Positions 20,446-32,730 of a DNA stretch of 64,000 nt are shown here, piece by piece. Origin of the DNA: Sphaerulina vaccinii (Eukaryota; Ascomycota; Dothideomycetes; Mycosphaerellales; Mycosphaerellaceae); the NCBI GenBank assembly GCA_022570795.1, contig JAKUDP010000011.1, positions 1,054,001 to 1,118,000 of the forward strand, written 5' to 3'. Positions within the stretch are counted from its first letter, which is position 1. Each line of letters opens with the position of its first letter. A model generated the notes under the pieces. The model had not been told where the DNA came from and did not search any database. It worked only from the letters and a program-made list of their open reading frames with translations. The translations under genes were made by a program, and so were the position numbers.

Positions 20446-22331
20446 TCATGGCTTTTCATCCTCATCCTGCTTCCTCAGTGCTCCTTGAACCGCATCTGGC
20501 TGCTTCTTTTTCACGCTTCTGATCTCAAGCGCGGCGTAGCCCAGAAAACTGAGACAGGAAAGTACCAGCCCGACCAGAAAAACTTGGCGTATCGCAAGGT
20601 TATATTGCACCAATGCACTGCTGCGAAGATCCGCGGGCAGGGAGGCCACGATAGATGTGACGCTCCCGGACGTGATGGTGCTACGGCTGAAGCCTGGTAC
20701 GCCAGAAAGTCTCTGCAGTAGCTGATTGTCCAGAATATTCTGGCCCACGGAGACGAAAATGGCAGCGCCGATAAGCTGTCCGAAGAACATCAAAGCCAGA
20801 CCCATCGGTACATCTGCACTGGGCAGCACTGTTTGTACGCCAAGATTTGGCACTTGGAAACAGAGTCCCATGCCGAAGCCATACAGAATCTGGTAGCCAA
20901 TCCATCTGCCTTCGCCAGTGTTGACTTCGAATGTGTACAGCAGACCAGCACCGATGCTCATAAGGGCAGATCCGAGAAGGCCAAAAGGGTAGTAGTATCC
21001 AAGCTTGCCGTTCAGTGCCCCGCCGACGATTGATGCGAGGACCATGGAAAGCATCAAAGGCAGGAGATGAATGCCCGAGTCGACTGGCGAGACACCCTTT
21101 ATGGCTTGGAACCAGGTTGGCAGGAAATAGACTGTCCTGATGGTGAGTCCAAATGTTCAAGCTGCACGTCACTCGCTCACGTACCATAAATATATTGCGA
21201 AGCTCCCACACAGACCGTTGACCACAAGCCCGCCACTACGCTGCGCTGCCTGCGGAACAAGCGAGGAGGCACCGTGGCCGTGTTGGGAAGTAGGACTTGA
21301 ATGGCGGCAAATGCGATAAGCAACACACTCATAACCGTGAGCAGGGCAATGACGCGTCCATCACTCCACTGAAACAGTCAGTACACGGTATGTGATATGC
21401 ATGAATCTCAAAAGCTTACCGAATACTTCTGGCCACCCCACTGTAATGCCACTACAAGGCAAGCCAGGCCTGGGATCAGAGCTGTCGTGCCTAAGAGGTC
21501 AAGCTGTGCCAACTTTTTTCCAAGAGAGAGCTGTGTACTGGTTTGATCCGGAACTGTAAGGAACAAGAAGATGACTATCAACGCCACTCCACCGATCGGG
21601 AGATTGATGTAGAAGCACCAGCGCCAGGTGACGTTTGAAGTGAAGGCACCACCAATCAGTGGTCCAGTGATCGAAGCGATGCCGAACAAAGCCCCAAATA
21701 ATCCTTGAAACTTGGGACGATTTTCGAGTGGCACGATGTAGACAATTGACATGATCTGCAAGTCTAATCAGTAGCTTTCCAGTTGCTGCACCCGCATGGA
21801 GATGGCACTCACAGTTCCCGCAAAGATTCCAGCAGCACCCACACCAGCGAATGCCCTTCCCACAATCAAGGCAGTGGAATTTGGCGCGGCACCACAGAGA
21901 GCGGAGGCTGCTTCGAAGAGGAAGACGCTGGAGAGGAGAACCCATCGGACTGGGAACAAGGCATACAATTTGCCAAACAGCAATTGGAATGCACAGCAGG
22001 TCAACAAGTAGGCACTTCCGTACCAGCCAACATCCGGGAGTGAATCAAACTCCTCGGTGATCTTAGGAATTGCCTGTCGAGACTTTGGTATCAGTATACA
22101 TGCCAACTGTGTGCCCTTTGATGGTGTGGAATGTACCGTGGAAATAATGGTCCTGTCCAATGCGACCAGGAACATGCTCAGAAAGACAGCCGACAACAAC
22201 AGAAAAGTCTTCCCTGCTCCCAAGTCTGGATTGTCAGGAGGCTTGGGCACCTGTGCGACAGTGACATCAATGTCGCTGATGGCGACTTGAGGTGTGCCAT
22301 CCTTCGAAGTGGTCGCTGCGCTCGCAGGCAT
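20446..22331 (-). CDS. MFS multidrug/toxin efflux transporter (14-TM DHA type)
   Basis: 553 residues from five exons: 22137-22331, 21813-22073, 21420-21755, 21185-21368 and 20446-21131; all phases close. The first membrane helix ends in LDRTII (the LDxTIV motif C/D1 region), and GWYGSAYLLTCCAFQLLFGKLY is typical of helix 2. RAFAGVGAAGIFAGT and ITGPLIGGAFTSNVTWRWCFYINLPIG are the helix 4-5 signature of DHA2-type exporters. YFLPTWFQAIKGVSPVDSGI marks the second half. Plasma-membrane export of the polyketide product, or self-protection as proposed for AflT-type pumps, is the likely role. The gene is convergent with the AflS-like gene. Confidence 0.9.
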
Positions 22332-24178
22332 GGTATGAGCTGCTTGGAAGCACAGTTCAAGAAAGAGAGAGCGAGAGAGAGCCTCTGATGTATCGCGAGG
22401 TAGGTTTGTGTTTGAGATACATTGCGAGCTTGAGTAGTTTTGTAGAGTGGGACAGGAGGTGGGAGCGGAAGTAGTGTCGGAACTTATACGCGGAAGTTGC
22501 AGCGGGATTTAAATTCTCACTAACACGAGGACTTCGACTATAATGAGCAAGTTCCGTCAAATGCCGCCGAGGGGTGTGATATCCTAAAGGACAATAAGTC
22601 TTTAGGACTTATATACTATATACGCGCCTTCCTATTAATTTATCTACCCTTTTGTTGAATATAGTTACTAATTATAATTTACTAAATTAGTTATAGAGTA
22701 GCAAAGTCTAATATAGTTTATAAGACTCTATTAAGTTTTATAAGCCTTCTATATTTTATAAGCTATATAAGCCTATATTAATAGGAAGAGCTATTAATAT
22801 TTACTTAACTTTCTAAATATAAAATATAGAGTAGTACTTCTAACTAATATATTAATTAGAGTACTATATAAAAAAGAGCTTATATTAACTAGTAACTAAA
22901 ATACCTAGTATAGAGAGCTTATACTAGAGTTTGCCTAGTATATACTATTAATTATTAAATTTATTAAAGTATAATTAATATTCTTTTTTATTTCTATTAT
23001 AATAGTAATAATAGTAGTATTTCTTTTTTATATTACTAAGTAGTATTAGCTATACGAATAGTCTAAAGCTATATAAATAGCCTAAAGTAGCTAAATCTAT
23101 AATTTTCTAGCGCTCTATACTCTATCTAAATATAAAAGTCTAAGTATCTACTAGTAATAATAGTTAATAGTAGACAAGTAATATTAATAAGGCGTTACAA
23201 TTACTAACATTAATGCTAGTAACGCAAACCCTGGCATACACGTCTTATAAGAGCTAAATCTCGGCTTGCAACCACTGTGTAGAAGATTATATGTAACCAC
23301 CCCACTACTACACCGGATGCCCGGGATTACGCGCGAGTCATGGTCCTACCTGCAAGAGATGTTAATGATATTGCGTTGGCTTTGTTGGCCTTCTCAGCGA
23401 GCTCCACATGAGCTCGTCGTCTCCTCGACGCGCATGCGGCATCGTGGCTCTCAAGCATTCGGAATTCGGGATTGATGGCGACTTCCGACTTTGATCTGCA
23501 CTGATAAGCACTCTTGATTGCGAGTGCACATCAACACTGCTTCATGCATACGAGGAAATTGGCACTAAGCGGAAGCTGCAAGACAGCGAACATGAGTTCT
23601 CAACGAATTGAAAGCACGTATTCACTGCTGATTGGTCCTCGAGGCCTGCTGCAACAGAACTTTCGCGAACATGCAGAGTGATCGAGCTTCTGCACGTTTT
23701 GGCAAGTCCTGCCTTTTTCTGTCTAGGAAGAAGTAATCGTCGCGGACAGCTCAATCGCAGGCAGGACCCACGGCAGTACTGTCACACTCCAGGAACCTTA
23801 TGGAATCTCTGGTATTGAATGATTTATTACCAGAGAATAGTGGTTGATGTATTGCTGCTTTCGCAGTAGCGAGCCAGACCTGATGCCTGCTCCCCTCCAA
23901 AGCAATATGAACATGCCCAATGACGGGCGTCCAAGCCTGAGCAGCTTTGGTGGGAACCTCTCACCAAACTGAACTTGGGCTGCTCTTCGCAAAGTCCGAT
24001 CAGTCATTTGGTGGGCACGTGTTTGGAAGAGACGACGAGGATGATGTGATTAGTATCGACGTCTAGTGCCCGGATCCTTGGCCATATGAAGACGCTGTAG
24101 GATGGATATATGTAAGGCATATTGAGTTGAACGTGAGCTTTGCACGTGCAAGGATGGTTGCGCATAACTTGCTTCTAT
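22332..24178. other. Gene-free stretch containing a RIP-mutated block
   Basis: The promoter of the MFS gene lies at 22332-22560. An AT-rich repeat remnant follows (22580-23205), then about 950 bp of normal base composition with only short unrecognised open frames. Confidence 0.55.
22580..23205. repeat. RIP-degraded AT-rich repeat remnant
   Basis: Nearly all TA-rich with very few CA or TG dinucleotides, in sharp contrast to the flanks. It starts beside a near-palindrome (CCTAAAGGAC...GTCTTTAGG) and ends beside an inverted pair GCGTTAC/GTAACGC (23192-23198 and 23219-23225). The family cannot be identified. Confidence 0.7.
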
Positions 24179-25411
24179 TCACATGTGTCTTAACCCATTT
24201 CTAATTTCGGACGAGAGGGTCTCCAACGTTGCTTTCAAATCAGCGTCCATCTTCCCCAATATGACAGTGAAAAGCGATGACTGTTTTGCACTCTCCATCT
24301 GCAGCTTCGGAGAAAGTTGGTCGACAAAACGACGAATGTGATGCAACTCGCTCAGCACAAGCTGCGCCGCGACTCGTCTGAAATCTTCGCCGTCCGAACA
24401 ATATCGCCCAATTGTAACAGGCTGATCAAGCACGCGCTCTGAACATGGCGAGCCCTTTTGGTGTTTATCATTACTCTCATGTTCCTCGTGACGGCCGTCC
24501 GGCATGGAAGCCATACGTGCGATCGCGGCGTACCAGCCCAGCAGTTTGAACGCGGTCAGAGCAAGAATAATCAGCAGATAGCAATCCTGCATGCAGGAGC
24601 AGTTCAGGATGGAGCTGATGACGCTGATAATGTGTTTATTCCTTGCAATGACTTCCGTTACGGCAGGTATGGCGTCGTCCTTGCCCTCCATTTCGCACAG
24701 CTGTTTCATGCACGCTGCCGACGTGGGTCCGAACAGCTGGCCCATCAGACCAAGAGCTAATGGCAAGCACGAGCGACTTTGGTCAACAGACTTGTCATTG
24801 TCGTTCGACGTGCCAGCGAGAGTAGGCTGGACAGTCATCGGATCTAGCCATTCGTCTCCCATGACCGAGGAGTTGTCCCATGCTAGACGCGTGGGAGATA
24901 TTATGCCTCCTTCAGATAATGGCGGCTGAGCGCTGGTGTTGCTCTCCTCCCACGCCCTCAACAATTGATCGATCGCGTCATGGGATGTAGGAGCAGACAC
25001 AGTTGGCGTACCAGCAAAGAACGGCATTTGTTGGAACGATGAGTCCAGTGTGCTCCAGGCCATGCTTGCTGCAACTTGGGTATCCACGATGCCCGTGACA
25101 GGCAAGGAATTATGGGCGTCACCCGAGGCGGAACAGTCGTAGTCGTAGTCGTCGTCATTGTGTTCGGTGATGCCGAGGTCATCGATGAGGTTGCCGCGCT
25201 GTGAGGTCGAAGCTTGGCTTGCTTGGCGCTTCTTGTTGTATCCGCGCTTTGATGCTACGTATTCACAAACAGTACCACGCTTAGCACAACGGCGACACGT
25301 AGGCTTTTCTTGAGAGCACTTTAGCTTGGCAGAAGCGCAGGTATCACAACTTCTGCGCAGTTTACGCTCGCCGTCGACGGTGATAATGGTAGTGGCGGGG
25401 GTAGTCATCAT
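24179..25411 (-). CDS. AflR-like Zn2Cys6 pathway regulator
   Basis: 410 residues, single exon, predicted nuclear DNA-binding activator. The zinc cluster is near residues 20-50: KLRRSCDTCASAKLKCSQ, then EKPTCRRCAKRGTVCEY, followed by SKRGYNKK. This arrangement (basic KLR before the first Cys, CASAK, EKP, then CEYxxSKR) is that of AflR and its relatives. The C-terminal half (QLFGPTSAACMKQLCEM, CSCMQDCYLLIILALTAFKLLGWY and a closing helix pair) resembles the aflatoxin-regulatory-protein domain. With the AflS-like protein it probably activates the cluster through TCGN5CGA-type sites. It is isolated between two RIP-mutated repeat blocks. The start could be either of the two adjacent ATGs. Confidence 0.9.
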   Translation of the reverse strand: MMTTPATTIITVDGERKLRRSCDTCASAKLKCSQEKPTCRRCAKRGTVCEYVASKRGYNKKRQASQASTSQRGNLIDDLGITEHNDDDYDYDCSASGDAHNSLPVTGIVDTQVAASMAWSTLDSSFQQMPFFAGTPTVSAPTSHDAIDQLLRAWEESNTSAQPPLSEGGIISPTRLAWDNSSVMGDEWLDPMTVQPTLAGTSNDNDKSVDQSRSCLPLALGLMGQLFGPTSAACMKQLCEMEGKDDAIPAVTEVIARNKHIISVISSILNCSCMQDCYLLIILALTAFKLLGWYAAIARMASMPDGRHEEHESNDKHQKGSPCSERVLDQPVTIGRYCSDGEDFRRVAAQLVLSELHHIRRFVDQLSPKLQMESAKQSSLFTVILGKMDADLKATLETLSSEIRNGLRHM

Positions 25412-25714
25412 GATGCTGGAATCCTAGAACTAAGGACTGGAGGTTAGCTGAATACTATAAGCTTACCTCGTCTTCACACGCACTGCCTTACTGCCTTCTC
25501 GCAACTGCAAGGGACTCCCGATACGGACAGTTGTAGTATCCAAGAACTATCGCCTGTGCAGCGGAGCGGCGCATCCGGCTCGTTCGCCGTCCACTAGTGA
25601 TGCTCGGTGCTTATGTAACGGCGGTGTAGAAGAGCTGAATACAACGTATCACGAGGCGGACTTTGCCGACGATAATATTAAAAGAGACTGCTCGCAGAGT
25701 GTGTAGGCTGCCTT

Positions 25715-28700
25715 ATGCAAAACAACGAGACTGCTATTAAGCGAATGCCTAGGATAGCTAGCAAGAGTATTAGCTAATAGCATATATTCGGGTAGCTCTT
25801 ATAGCCCTAGTAGTAATAATCTATACTATTAGAAGTAGGTATAGGGGCATTTTAATATAATAGTTCGGTACTATTAAGCTAAATAAAGCTCTCTATATAG
25901 ACAACTTCTTAAAAATAGTAAAAATAATAGAAGTTAGAAATTATATAAATTATATTTAAATAACCTAATTAATTTAATTAACTAAAAAAAATAAAATAAA
26001 AAATAAAAAAAGTAGGTATTATACTCTTAGTCTATATAATATAGATCTATACTCTATACTTAGAATATTTTATAAGTACTATATTTAGTATTATTTATAA
26101 TAAAAAAAAATTAATACTTAGTATATAATTTTTTTATAAATATTAGTAAATATAGTAAGTAGAGGTTCTATTAGGTTAGGTTAGATATAAATTAGATTAA
26201 CTCTAAGTAGAAGACTTTAATATAAGAAAAAAATAGATATTTATTAAAATTTATAAATATAGATATTTAAAAACTACCTATCTATATATAGCCTATTAAG
26301 TATTACTATCTACTATATAGCTACTTTTTTCTCTATATAAACTAGCCTATTCTATAATAAGAAGTTAATACTATAGAATATAATTAAAGTAGTCTCTAGT
26401 CTATACTATTATATCTAAGTTACTATATAGAATAATATATTTCTAGTTTATTCTATATATACTACTAAGGTTCTACTAGAGTAGTAATAGATAGTATTAT
26501 ACTAGTATAGATATATTAAGTATTAGTTATCTACTAAGATAATAGATATATTAGCTTATTAGAAGTACTTCTAGTAGTAGTATAAGTATATAAATTATTA
26601 GCTATATTACTCTATAGATTAGGCTATCTAGTAGTACTAAGAGCTATATTAATAATTAAGTAATAGTTGTTAGTCTCTATTAGAATAGACGTATCGAGTA
26701 GCCTACTATAATATATAGCTTTATATAAAGTAGATATAGTAATAGTAGAAGTAAAATTATTATAGTCTAAAAGTTAAGTTAGTTTTGCTCTATCTAGAAC
26801 TAATATAAAGTAAGCTTACTATAACTATCTAAGATACTAGAGCTACTACTATACTTAGTAATACTAGCTATTCTAGCTCTTATTACTTCTAGTAGAACCG
26901 AATTGTCTCGTATTTATAGAATAGAAGTAGGTCTATAAAAGCGACTTTTTAAAGTTTTTATAGTAGATAGTTCTAAGTAGATAATTATACTATCTAGTTA
27001 TATAGAAGGCTTTATAGAGAATATAGTAGTTATTATTTCTATTATAGCTAATTTATACTATAGAGTATATTTAGAGATTATAACTTAGTTATAGAAACTA
27101 GATATAGAAGGAAGTAGGCCTTATATAGGTCTTTAGTACCTATAGAAAGTTAAAGCTTCTAATTATTAGATAGTAGGCTATATTTATCTAGTATCTCGTA
27201 ACCTCGAGTCTAGATTTATATTATATTCGATATATAGGTCGCTACTATACTAGTATAGATACTTAATAACTACTACTTTAATAGACTATAATAGAGGTAA
27301 CTACTAGTATATAATTATAATATAGGCTATATATTAGGTAGGCTATACTAAATACTCTAGCTAACAAATCTACTATTATATTATAGTCTAACTAGTATAG
27401 GTAGATAGCCTATTATCCTCTATATTACAAAGTATACTATTAGTACCTCTAAGTAATTACTATTATATCTAAGTAGAGAAATTCTCTACTACTCTATATA
27501 GAGATATAAGTCTATTAGTTAGGCTTAAAAAGGCTACTACTATACTTTTATTATACTAATATAATTATATATATAAGCTACTCTAACTACTACTAGCTAT
27601 ATATATTATATAATAGCTAGGAGATAATACTCGGCACTAAGAACTAATAGCTAGTAGCTCTATATCTATATTTAGGTGTTACAGTTCGTGCCCCCGCGGG
27701 AATCTCCACACAGGATTCGCCCTCGGGGATTGGCCCTCTAGAAGATTCCCTCGGGAGACACTAGGAGGCCTAAGGCAACCTCGCCTCCTCGCCAAGGAAT
27801 CCTCCTCGAGCGCTCAGACTAATTATGCTCAGACTGATTAGACTGATTAGAAAGGAAGCACATCTCCTTTGTATATATAGGCGATAAATATCGTAGTCAC
27901 AGATAGTTATCGCGTACAACTCACTGTTCTATCTTACTGATTGGAATACAAGAACCTTCTTCACTTGCTCCCTCACAGACATATCAACAAGCTCTAACCA
28001 GATCAAGCTTAGCCTCCGCTTAGTAAGATTATTAGGTCCCCCATAACCTAATATTAGGCTCTCTAGTAGAAGTTTTATTTCTAGAAAAAGAAGCTCTAGT
28101 ATACTATATATATACCTCGAAATAGTATAGTTTCTTATAGATATAAGAAATATTATAAAGTATAGTTATATCTAGAAGCTACTTACTAGAGGCCTTCTAT
28201 ACTAGAACTAGTCTAGAAAGTTTTAAAATAGAGTAGATAGAGTATAGTAGCTAGTAATAGTACTATATTATCTATAGGTCTAGGCTAGTTAGAAGTATAT
28301 AAAATTATTAATAGATAGATAGAAAAATATATAGTAGCCTAAGTATAGGCTAGAGTAGTATAGGAATATAGTATAAATAAAAATAGAAGTTAGAAAAAAG
28401 AATTATAAGTAAAATAGATAGAAGTAGTAGAAGATATAAAGTCTTATAGCTTTATAAATATATAGTAGGCTATAGATAGCTATATTAGGTAGATAATTAG
28501 CCTAATAGAATATATTCTCTTTCTAGATATAGAACTACTATTATATTTTTTATACTATATATCTAGGTCTAGAAATATATAGTTATCTAAAATTTAGTAA
28601 CTCTATATATTATTATATAAAAGTATTTAAAAGTATTTTTTTTATTTATATATAGTAATACTTCTATTTTCTAACTAATACTTTTTTTTAGTAGAATTTT

Positions 28701-29320
28701 TTAAAAATTAGATACTTAGAATTATATAATTTTTATATATATAGTAACTAAAAGTTTTTCTTAATAAAGTATTATATTTTTATATAATCTATTATTAAAA
28801 ATAATATATTTTTTAGATTAGAAGTTCTAAAATCCGAGCTTTTAGTATAGTCTATTATAATATAAAAAGTAATATATTTTATCCTCTCTTACTACTATAT
28901 ATAAACCTATTACTATTCGCGCCTAATATATAAATATAAATATAGCTAAAACCTAGAAAACTAATTTTCTATTATCTATTTAAATTTATAATATATTTTT
29001 AGAATAAATCTACTTAATATATATAAAAAGTTCTAGTAAGGCCTTTAGACTATCTATAGCAAAATTCTAAATAAGAACTAGTAAGCTAAAGTAGAATAAA
29101 AATCTAGATAATATTTTTTAGAATTTTTATAATATTTTATTTTATAAGTAAGACTTTTTATAGGCGACTTTATAGGCCTTTCTAGTAATAAGTAGTTCTA
29201 TTATAGCTAACTTCTAGTAGGGCAATTAGAATACTCTAGAGTTCTATAATAATCTTAGTAATTAATTCTAAGTTCCTAGAATTGCCGAGAAGCAAGGATG
29301 ATTCTATATCGAGATTAACT
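25715..29320. repeat. Large RIP-degraded transposon block, family unidentified
   Basis: About 3.6 kb of extremely TA-rich sequence with stops in all frames and almost no CpA, the hallmark of RIP on old transposons. It is interrupted by the less mutated solo LTR at 27677-28053. I could not identify coding domains in either orientation. The boundaries are approximate, set where base composition returns to normal. Confidence 0.8.
27677..28053 (+). mobile_element. Solo LTR of a Ty3/Gypsy element with 5-bp target duplication
   Basis: 377 bp starting TGTTACAGTTCG and ending CATAACCTAATA. It is flanked by the direct repeat TTAGG at 27672-27676 and 28054-28058, the normal 5-bp target duplication. 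Its 3' half is clearly homologous to the two LTRs at 42590-42949 and 48930-49289 (shared TATATATAGG, AAGCTTAGCCTC and GATTATTAGGTCC blocks). Its base composition is far more normal, so it inserted after, or escaped, the RIP that destroyed the surrounding repeat. Internal sequence was lost by LTR-LTR recombination. Confidence 0.9.
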
Positions 29321-31890
29321 TACCTAATTAGCGAGGCTTATAAGAACCAAGGCCCCACGTAAGCTCGCGAAAGCATTTCCCTTAGCAATTTTAGAGCATT
29401 ATATTCGACCACACAATCTGCTTCTTTATCAACAAGCACAATAGCTTGCACACCATCTTCATTGGTCTAGGTTCGTTCAATCACGTAACCTTGTACCCTC
29501 TGAGCCCAACTAACATTGGTTCAGTGGTCATGATTTCCGCTTGTCAATTGTCTACTCAATCCAAGCGCGGGAGAGTAAGTTCTGCTTGAACGTTCTCCTC
29601 TTACATCAATTACTAACTATCATCTCAGCCTGGGTTCGATTCGTAAGACTTATCTTCAACCACCACACCCTGCAAACATTGTCTAACTTCGATACAGCCA
29701 GATGGAGAGACTTCATCGTCCCGTATTCTTTTGCCTTCGTTGAGAAAGTATATCTTTTTGGATGTTCGGCGGCGGCGACGATAACCACAAAGGACTTCCA
29801 TGGTATCACCTTCTTGTGTGACGAGACGAGCCTATCAACGCGGTTTGTTTTTGCCGCCAGGGATACTTGAAGCCATGGAGATCGATCAAGAGATCATCGA
29901 TGGCTCGATCTTGTATGACATGGACATATGATTGATTCTCCAGCATGGATCGAACCAACATCGGTGGCCCTTTTCGATATTACCTGCGGGCTGTGCCTGT
30001 CGAGTTCCCCCTGCCAATCAGCTGGCATACTCAAGACCGTCCCTCTCTTCGACCTCCATAATGCTCCGCAAGACCCCAATGATTGAGTCCGACCTTGCCT
30101 CTCTAGACAAGCCTGGAAGCATGCATTCTCTGCTACTCCGGGTCTACGATCCGTGTTGCTGGCTTCGATCCAGTCTTGCTAAGCACATAGGCAGTCTTGG
30201 TCGTGTCCACCACCGGATACTCGCCACACAGTTTGACTACGTCTTCCGATGTTGGTACTGGTAGTGTTTCTTGCTTGATGCTCTTGGAAAAGCTCTTGGT
30301 AAACTGCGGTCCAGGATTGTCTGACAGGATTCTTATGAGCATTGTTGGACGTGTGGATTTGGACCACTCGCGCGCAAGAATCGCTTGATCTGGAGCGCGA
30401 GCATGAGGAGAATCAGAAAGCCGCTCTCAGTTGCATATGCGTACGTGCAGACCAAGATGTGGGAGAAAAGAACTCCCTAGATTGTGCTCGAACGGAGGAC
30501 AGTTTCGGGTCCGGGCTTTCCACATATTACCGATCTGCTATGCCCGCCCGGACTGCTCCAGTATGAGGCGCAGAAGACCCACGAGAACTTCAGTATTGGT
30601 ATCCTCCTCCTTGAAGACGTCGTGATGGAAAGCAACGTACTAAGAGAATGAGAGTGCTGGCAGGTTGACTTAAAATCCGAAGTTTGCTGATGTGTGTCGT
30701 ATTCCAGGCCTCCTCGACGGAAACATAGTTCCGTGTGGTCTGAGTATGGAATTCCAGTCTGCTGCACGTGCTGCGTGTCATCGATCAAGACCATTCCCCA
30801 TCCTGCATATCCAAAGACAAGTAGCTCGAAATGCCGCGATCCAGAAGATAAAAGCGTTGGCGGTAGCGTTGAATCTCAGAGATCGTACATTGTATCTGCT
30901 CCGAGGTCTTTGTTGACGAAGATATCGGCACGACGACTGTCTGCAACGAGGTTGATTGAAAGAACTAGCCGCAAGATGGCTAGCAGTGTTGGATGGATAT
31001 TACCACGGAAAGATCGGGTTCAGCAAATGAGGACAACGAAAGTATAGTATGCCCTCGTCAGAAAACACTTTTACTGAACGTGCAGCAACAGGTTTAGGGC
31101 TGCAACGCACATGGCCGTACATTCCAAATTGATCTTCACGCACAAAATCAACTGGATGATGACTTACCTACAGATGCCAGTATTCGCTATGAAAGCGAGC
31201 AGTTTATGCCCAGAAAGACTGTTACTAAACCTACCCAGCACACGGCCGTACTGCCAAGGACCAAGCTACGACTTGAATATTGTGTTGGAACATAGGTTTG
31301 CCCTGCGATACTGACTCAACAGGATCACAGCGATGTGCATTAGGACCATACAGTCTCTACTCAAATGTCAAGACATCTTCAGATTTCAGCATTTTGCTGT
31401 GCAATTCCAAATCATAGCCTGCAAGCAAGATCAGCATGTATCATATTGTCTTTGCTCAACTGTGAACAGACATCCTCTGGAGGAGAAGGACGCCAAGGAG
31501 ACGTGGATGCGCATTATCAATCAATCAATCATTCAAGGAAGGAAGGATTGGACCTCTCTACTGAGCATAATAAACGCTTTGGGACTCTTCCTCCACTTGT
31601 CCTAGCATCGTCAGCATATTGAAGCACCTGTATGGGGAACTGGATTCTCGAGAAGTGGAATCAGATCCCTCATTCTTGAGCTCGATAAATCTCGTCTGAG
31701 CTACTCTTTGAGTTCATTGGTAATGCACCTAGGCATTCGTACACCAGATACAAATCAAGACCCTATCTCAGCACTCATAGATCCTTGGGACTTGGCCCGA
31801 TGTGCCAAATGTAGCCCGGTATAGGTCGCCTCTCTCAATTCATGGGCCTGTCTTGTGATTCCCGTTCGAGCCTGGAGGCAGAGCGGTACG
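29321..31890. other. Gene-poor region without a supportable gene
   Basis: Base composition returns to normal but only short open frames exist on both strands. A minus-strand stretch near 30133-30367 (ILSDNPGPQFTKSF) and another near 30590-30794 look like decayed coding sequence. No domain or splice model could be built. Confidence 0.45.
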
Positions 31891-32730
31891 CTACGCCCTC
31901 CTCGAGCTCCATAAACCTTGCCGGGTGCTGTCTCGCCTAGTCCAACGCCTTGCGCTTCTCCCACGCCTCTCTCTCTCGGCCTCGGCGGCATTTTCTCTGT
32001 CCTTCACCTCCCGCGCTACTTGAGCCGCCTTGACATGACCACAAACACCCGGCTTACCACATTCACAACCTCCAGTATGCAGATCCTTACTCCTATTCCA
32101 AAGTCGACCCATCTGGACGGCAGCGCACGTGGGGTTACTGCGCACGCAGCAGTAAGTCTGGATGAGCTTTGAGGCAGGCGGTATGCCCTGACAGAGCAGC
32201 ATGCGGCGCCAGCTTTCCTCTGCTGCGTGCTTAGCGTACTCTGTTGGTACACTGAACAATTTGCCGAGAATTGGGGTTTGATCAACCTGAGGTTGCGATA
32301 TCACGATGATATTGTGTCGTTTAGTTCCCAAGGTCTTCAATGTCGAGTCAAGGAGGTACGGCTCCCAATGCTTTGAACTCAGCACGATGGGCTCGTGGAG
32401 TCTCGGGTGAACGAGCAATGGATTCCAAATGATATCCTCCCGCTTCCAGTCCTTCTTCGGCGGCTTCGCCTTGAGGAGAAGCTTCTGCTGCAGTTCAAGA
32501 GAGCGCTTAATGACGTGATCGAAAGTCTTGCTCGTACGCTGGAGTCGCAAGACAGTGCTGTTCGTAGCTTGCAGCAAGATCAGCTCGAGGAGCTCGTAAG
32601 TATTCAGAACCTTGTGAGCGGCATCAAAGACTTGTGGCTGAGCAGCGGCAGCAGGTGCCAGACTGACTACGCTGTCATTTCTGAGGTTTGGCTGTAGTGT
32701 AGCATCATTCTCGTTGTTGTTGAGAGCCAT
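31891..32730 (-). CDS. F-box-like protein
   Basis: 279 residues. Residues of about 35-80 (VFDAAHKVLNTYELLELILL and LRLQRTSKTFDHVIKRS) resemble the degenerate F-box motif of the large fungal families, which link substrates to SCF ubiquitin ligases through Skp1. The remainder is typical of these proteins, with many Trp and Pro residues (HWEPYLL) and no other known domain. A Cys cluster, CECGKPGVCGH, and a basic, Arg-rich tail end the protein. The start at MALNNNEN was chosen; the frame is open to 32784, and a 5' exon cannot be excluded. Substrate unknown. Confidence 0.72.
   Translation of the reverse strand: MALNNNENDATLQPNLRNDSVVSLAPAAAAQPQVFDAAHKVLNTYELLELILLQATNSTVLRLQRTSKTFDHVIKRSLELQQKLLLKAKPPKKDWKREDIIWNPLLVHPRLHEPIVLSSKHWEPYLLDSTLKTLGTKRHNIIVISQPQVDQTPILGKLFSVPTEYAKHAAEESWRRMLLCQGIPPASKLIQTYCCVRSNPTCAAVQMGRLWNRSKDLHTGGCECGKPGVCGHVKAAQVAREVKDRENAAEAERERRGRSARRWTRRDSTRQGLWSSRRA

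Noticed and set aside
22580..29320. CRISPR-like or regulatory meaning of the many short TA-rich repeats
   Set aside because: Low complexity produced by RIP; no regular spacing of conserved repeats.
29630..29650. tRNA B box GGTTCGATTC
   Set aside because: No A box or clover-leaf structure upstream.
30133..30794. Minus-strand coding remnants (ILSDNPGPQFTKSF and VSVEEAWNTTHISKLRI stretches)
   Set aside because: Too short, in different frames and without splice sites or a confident family; left as gene-poor DNA.
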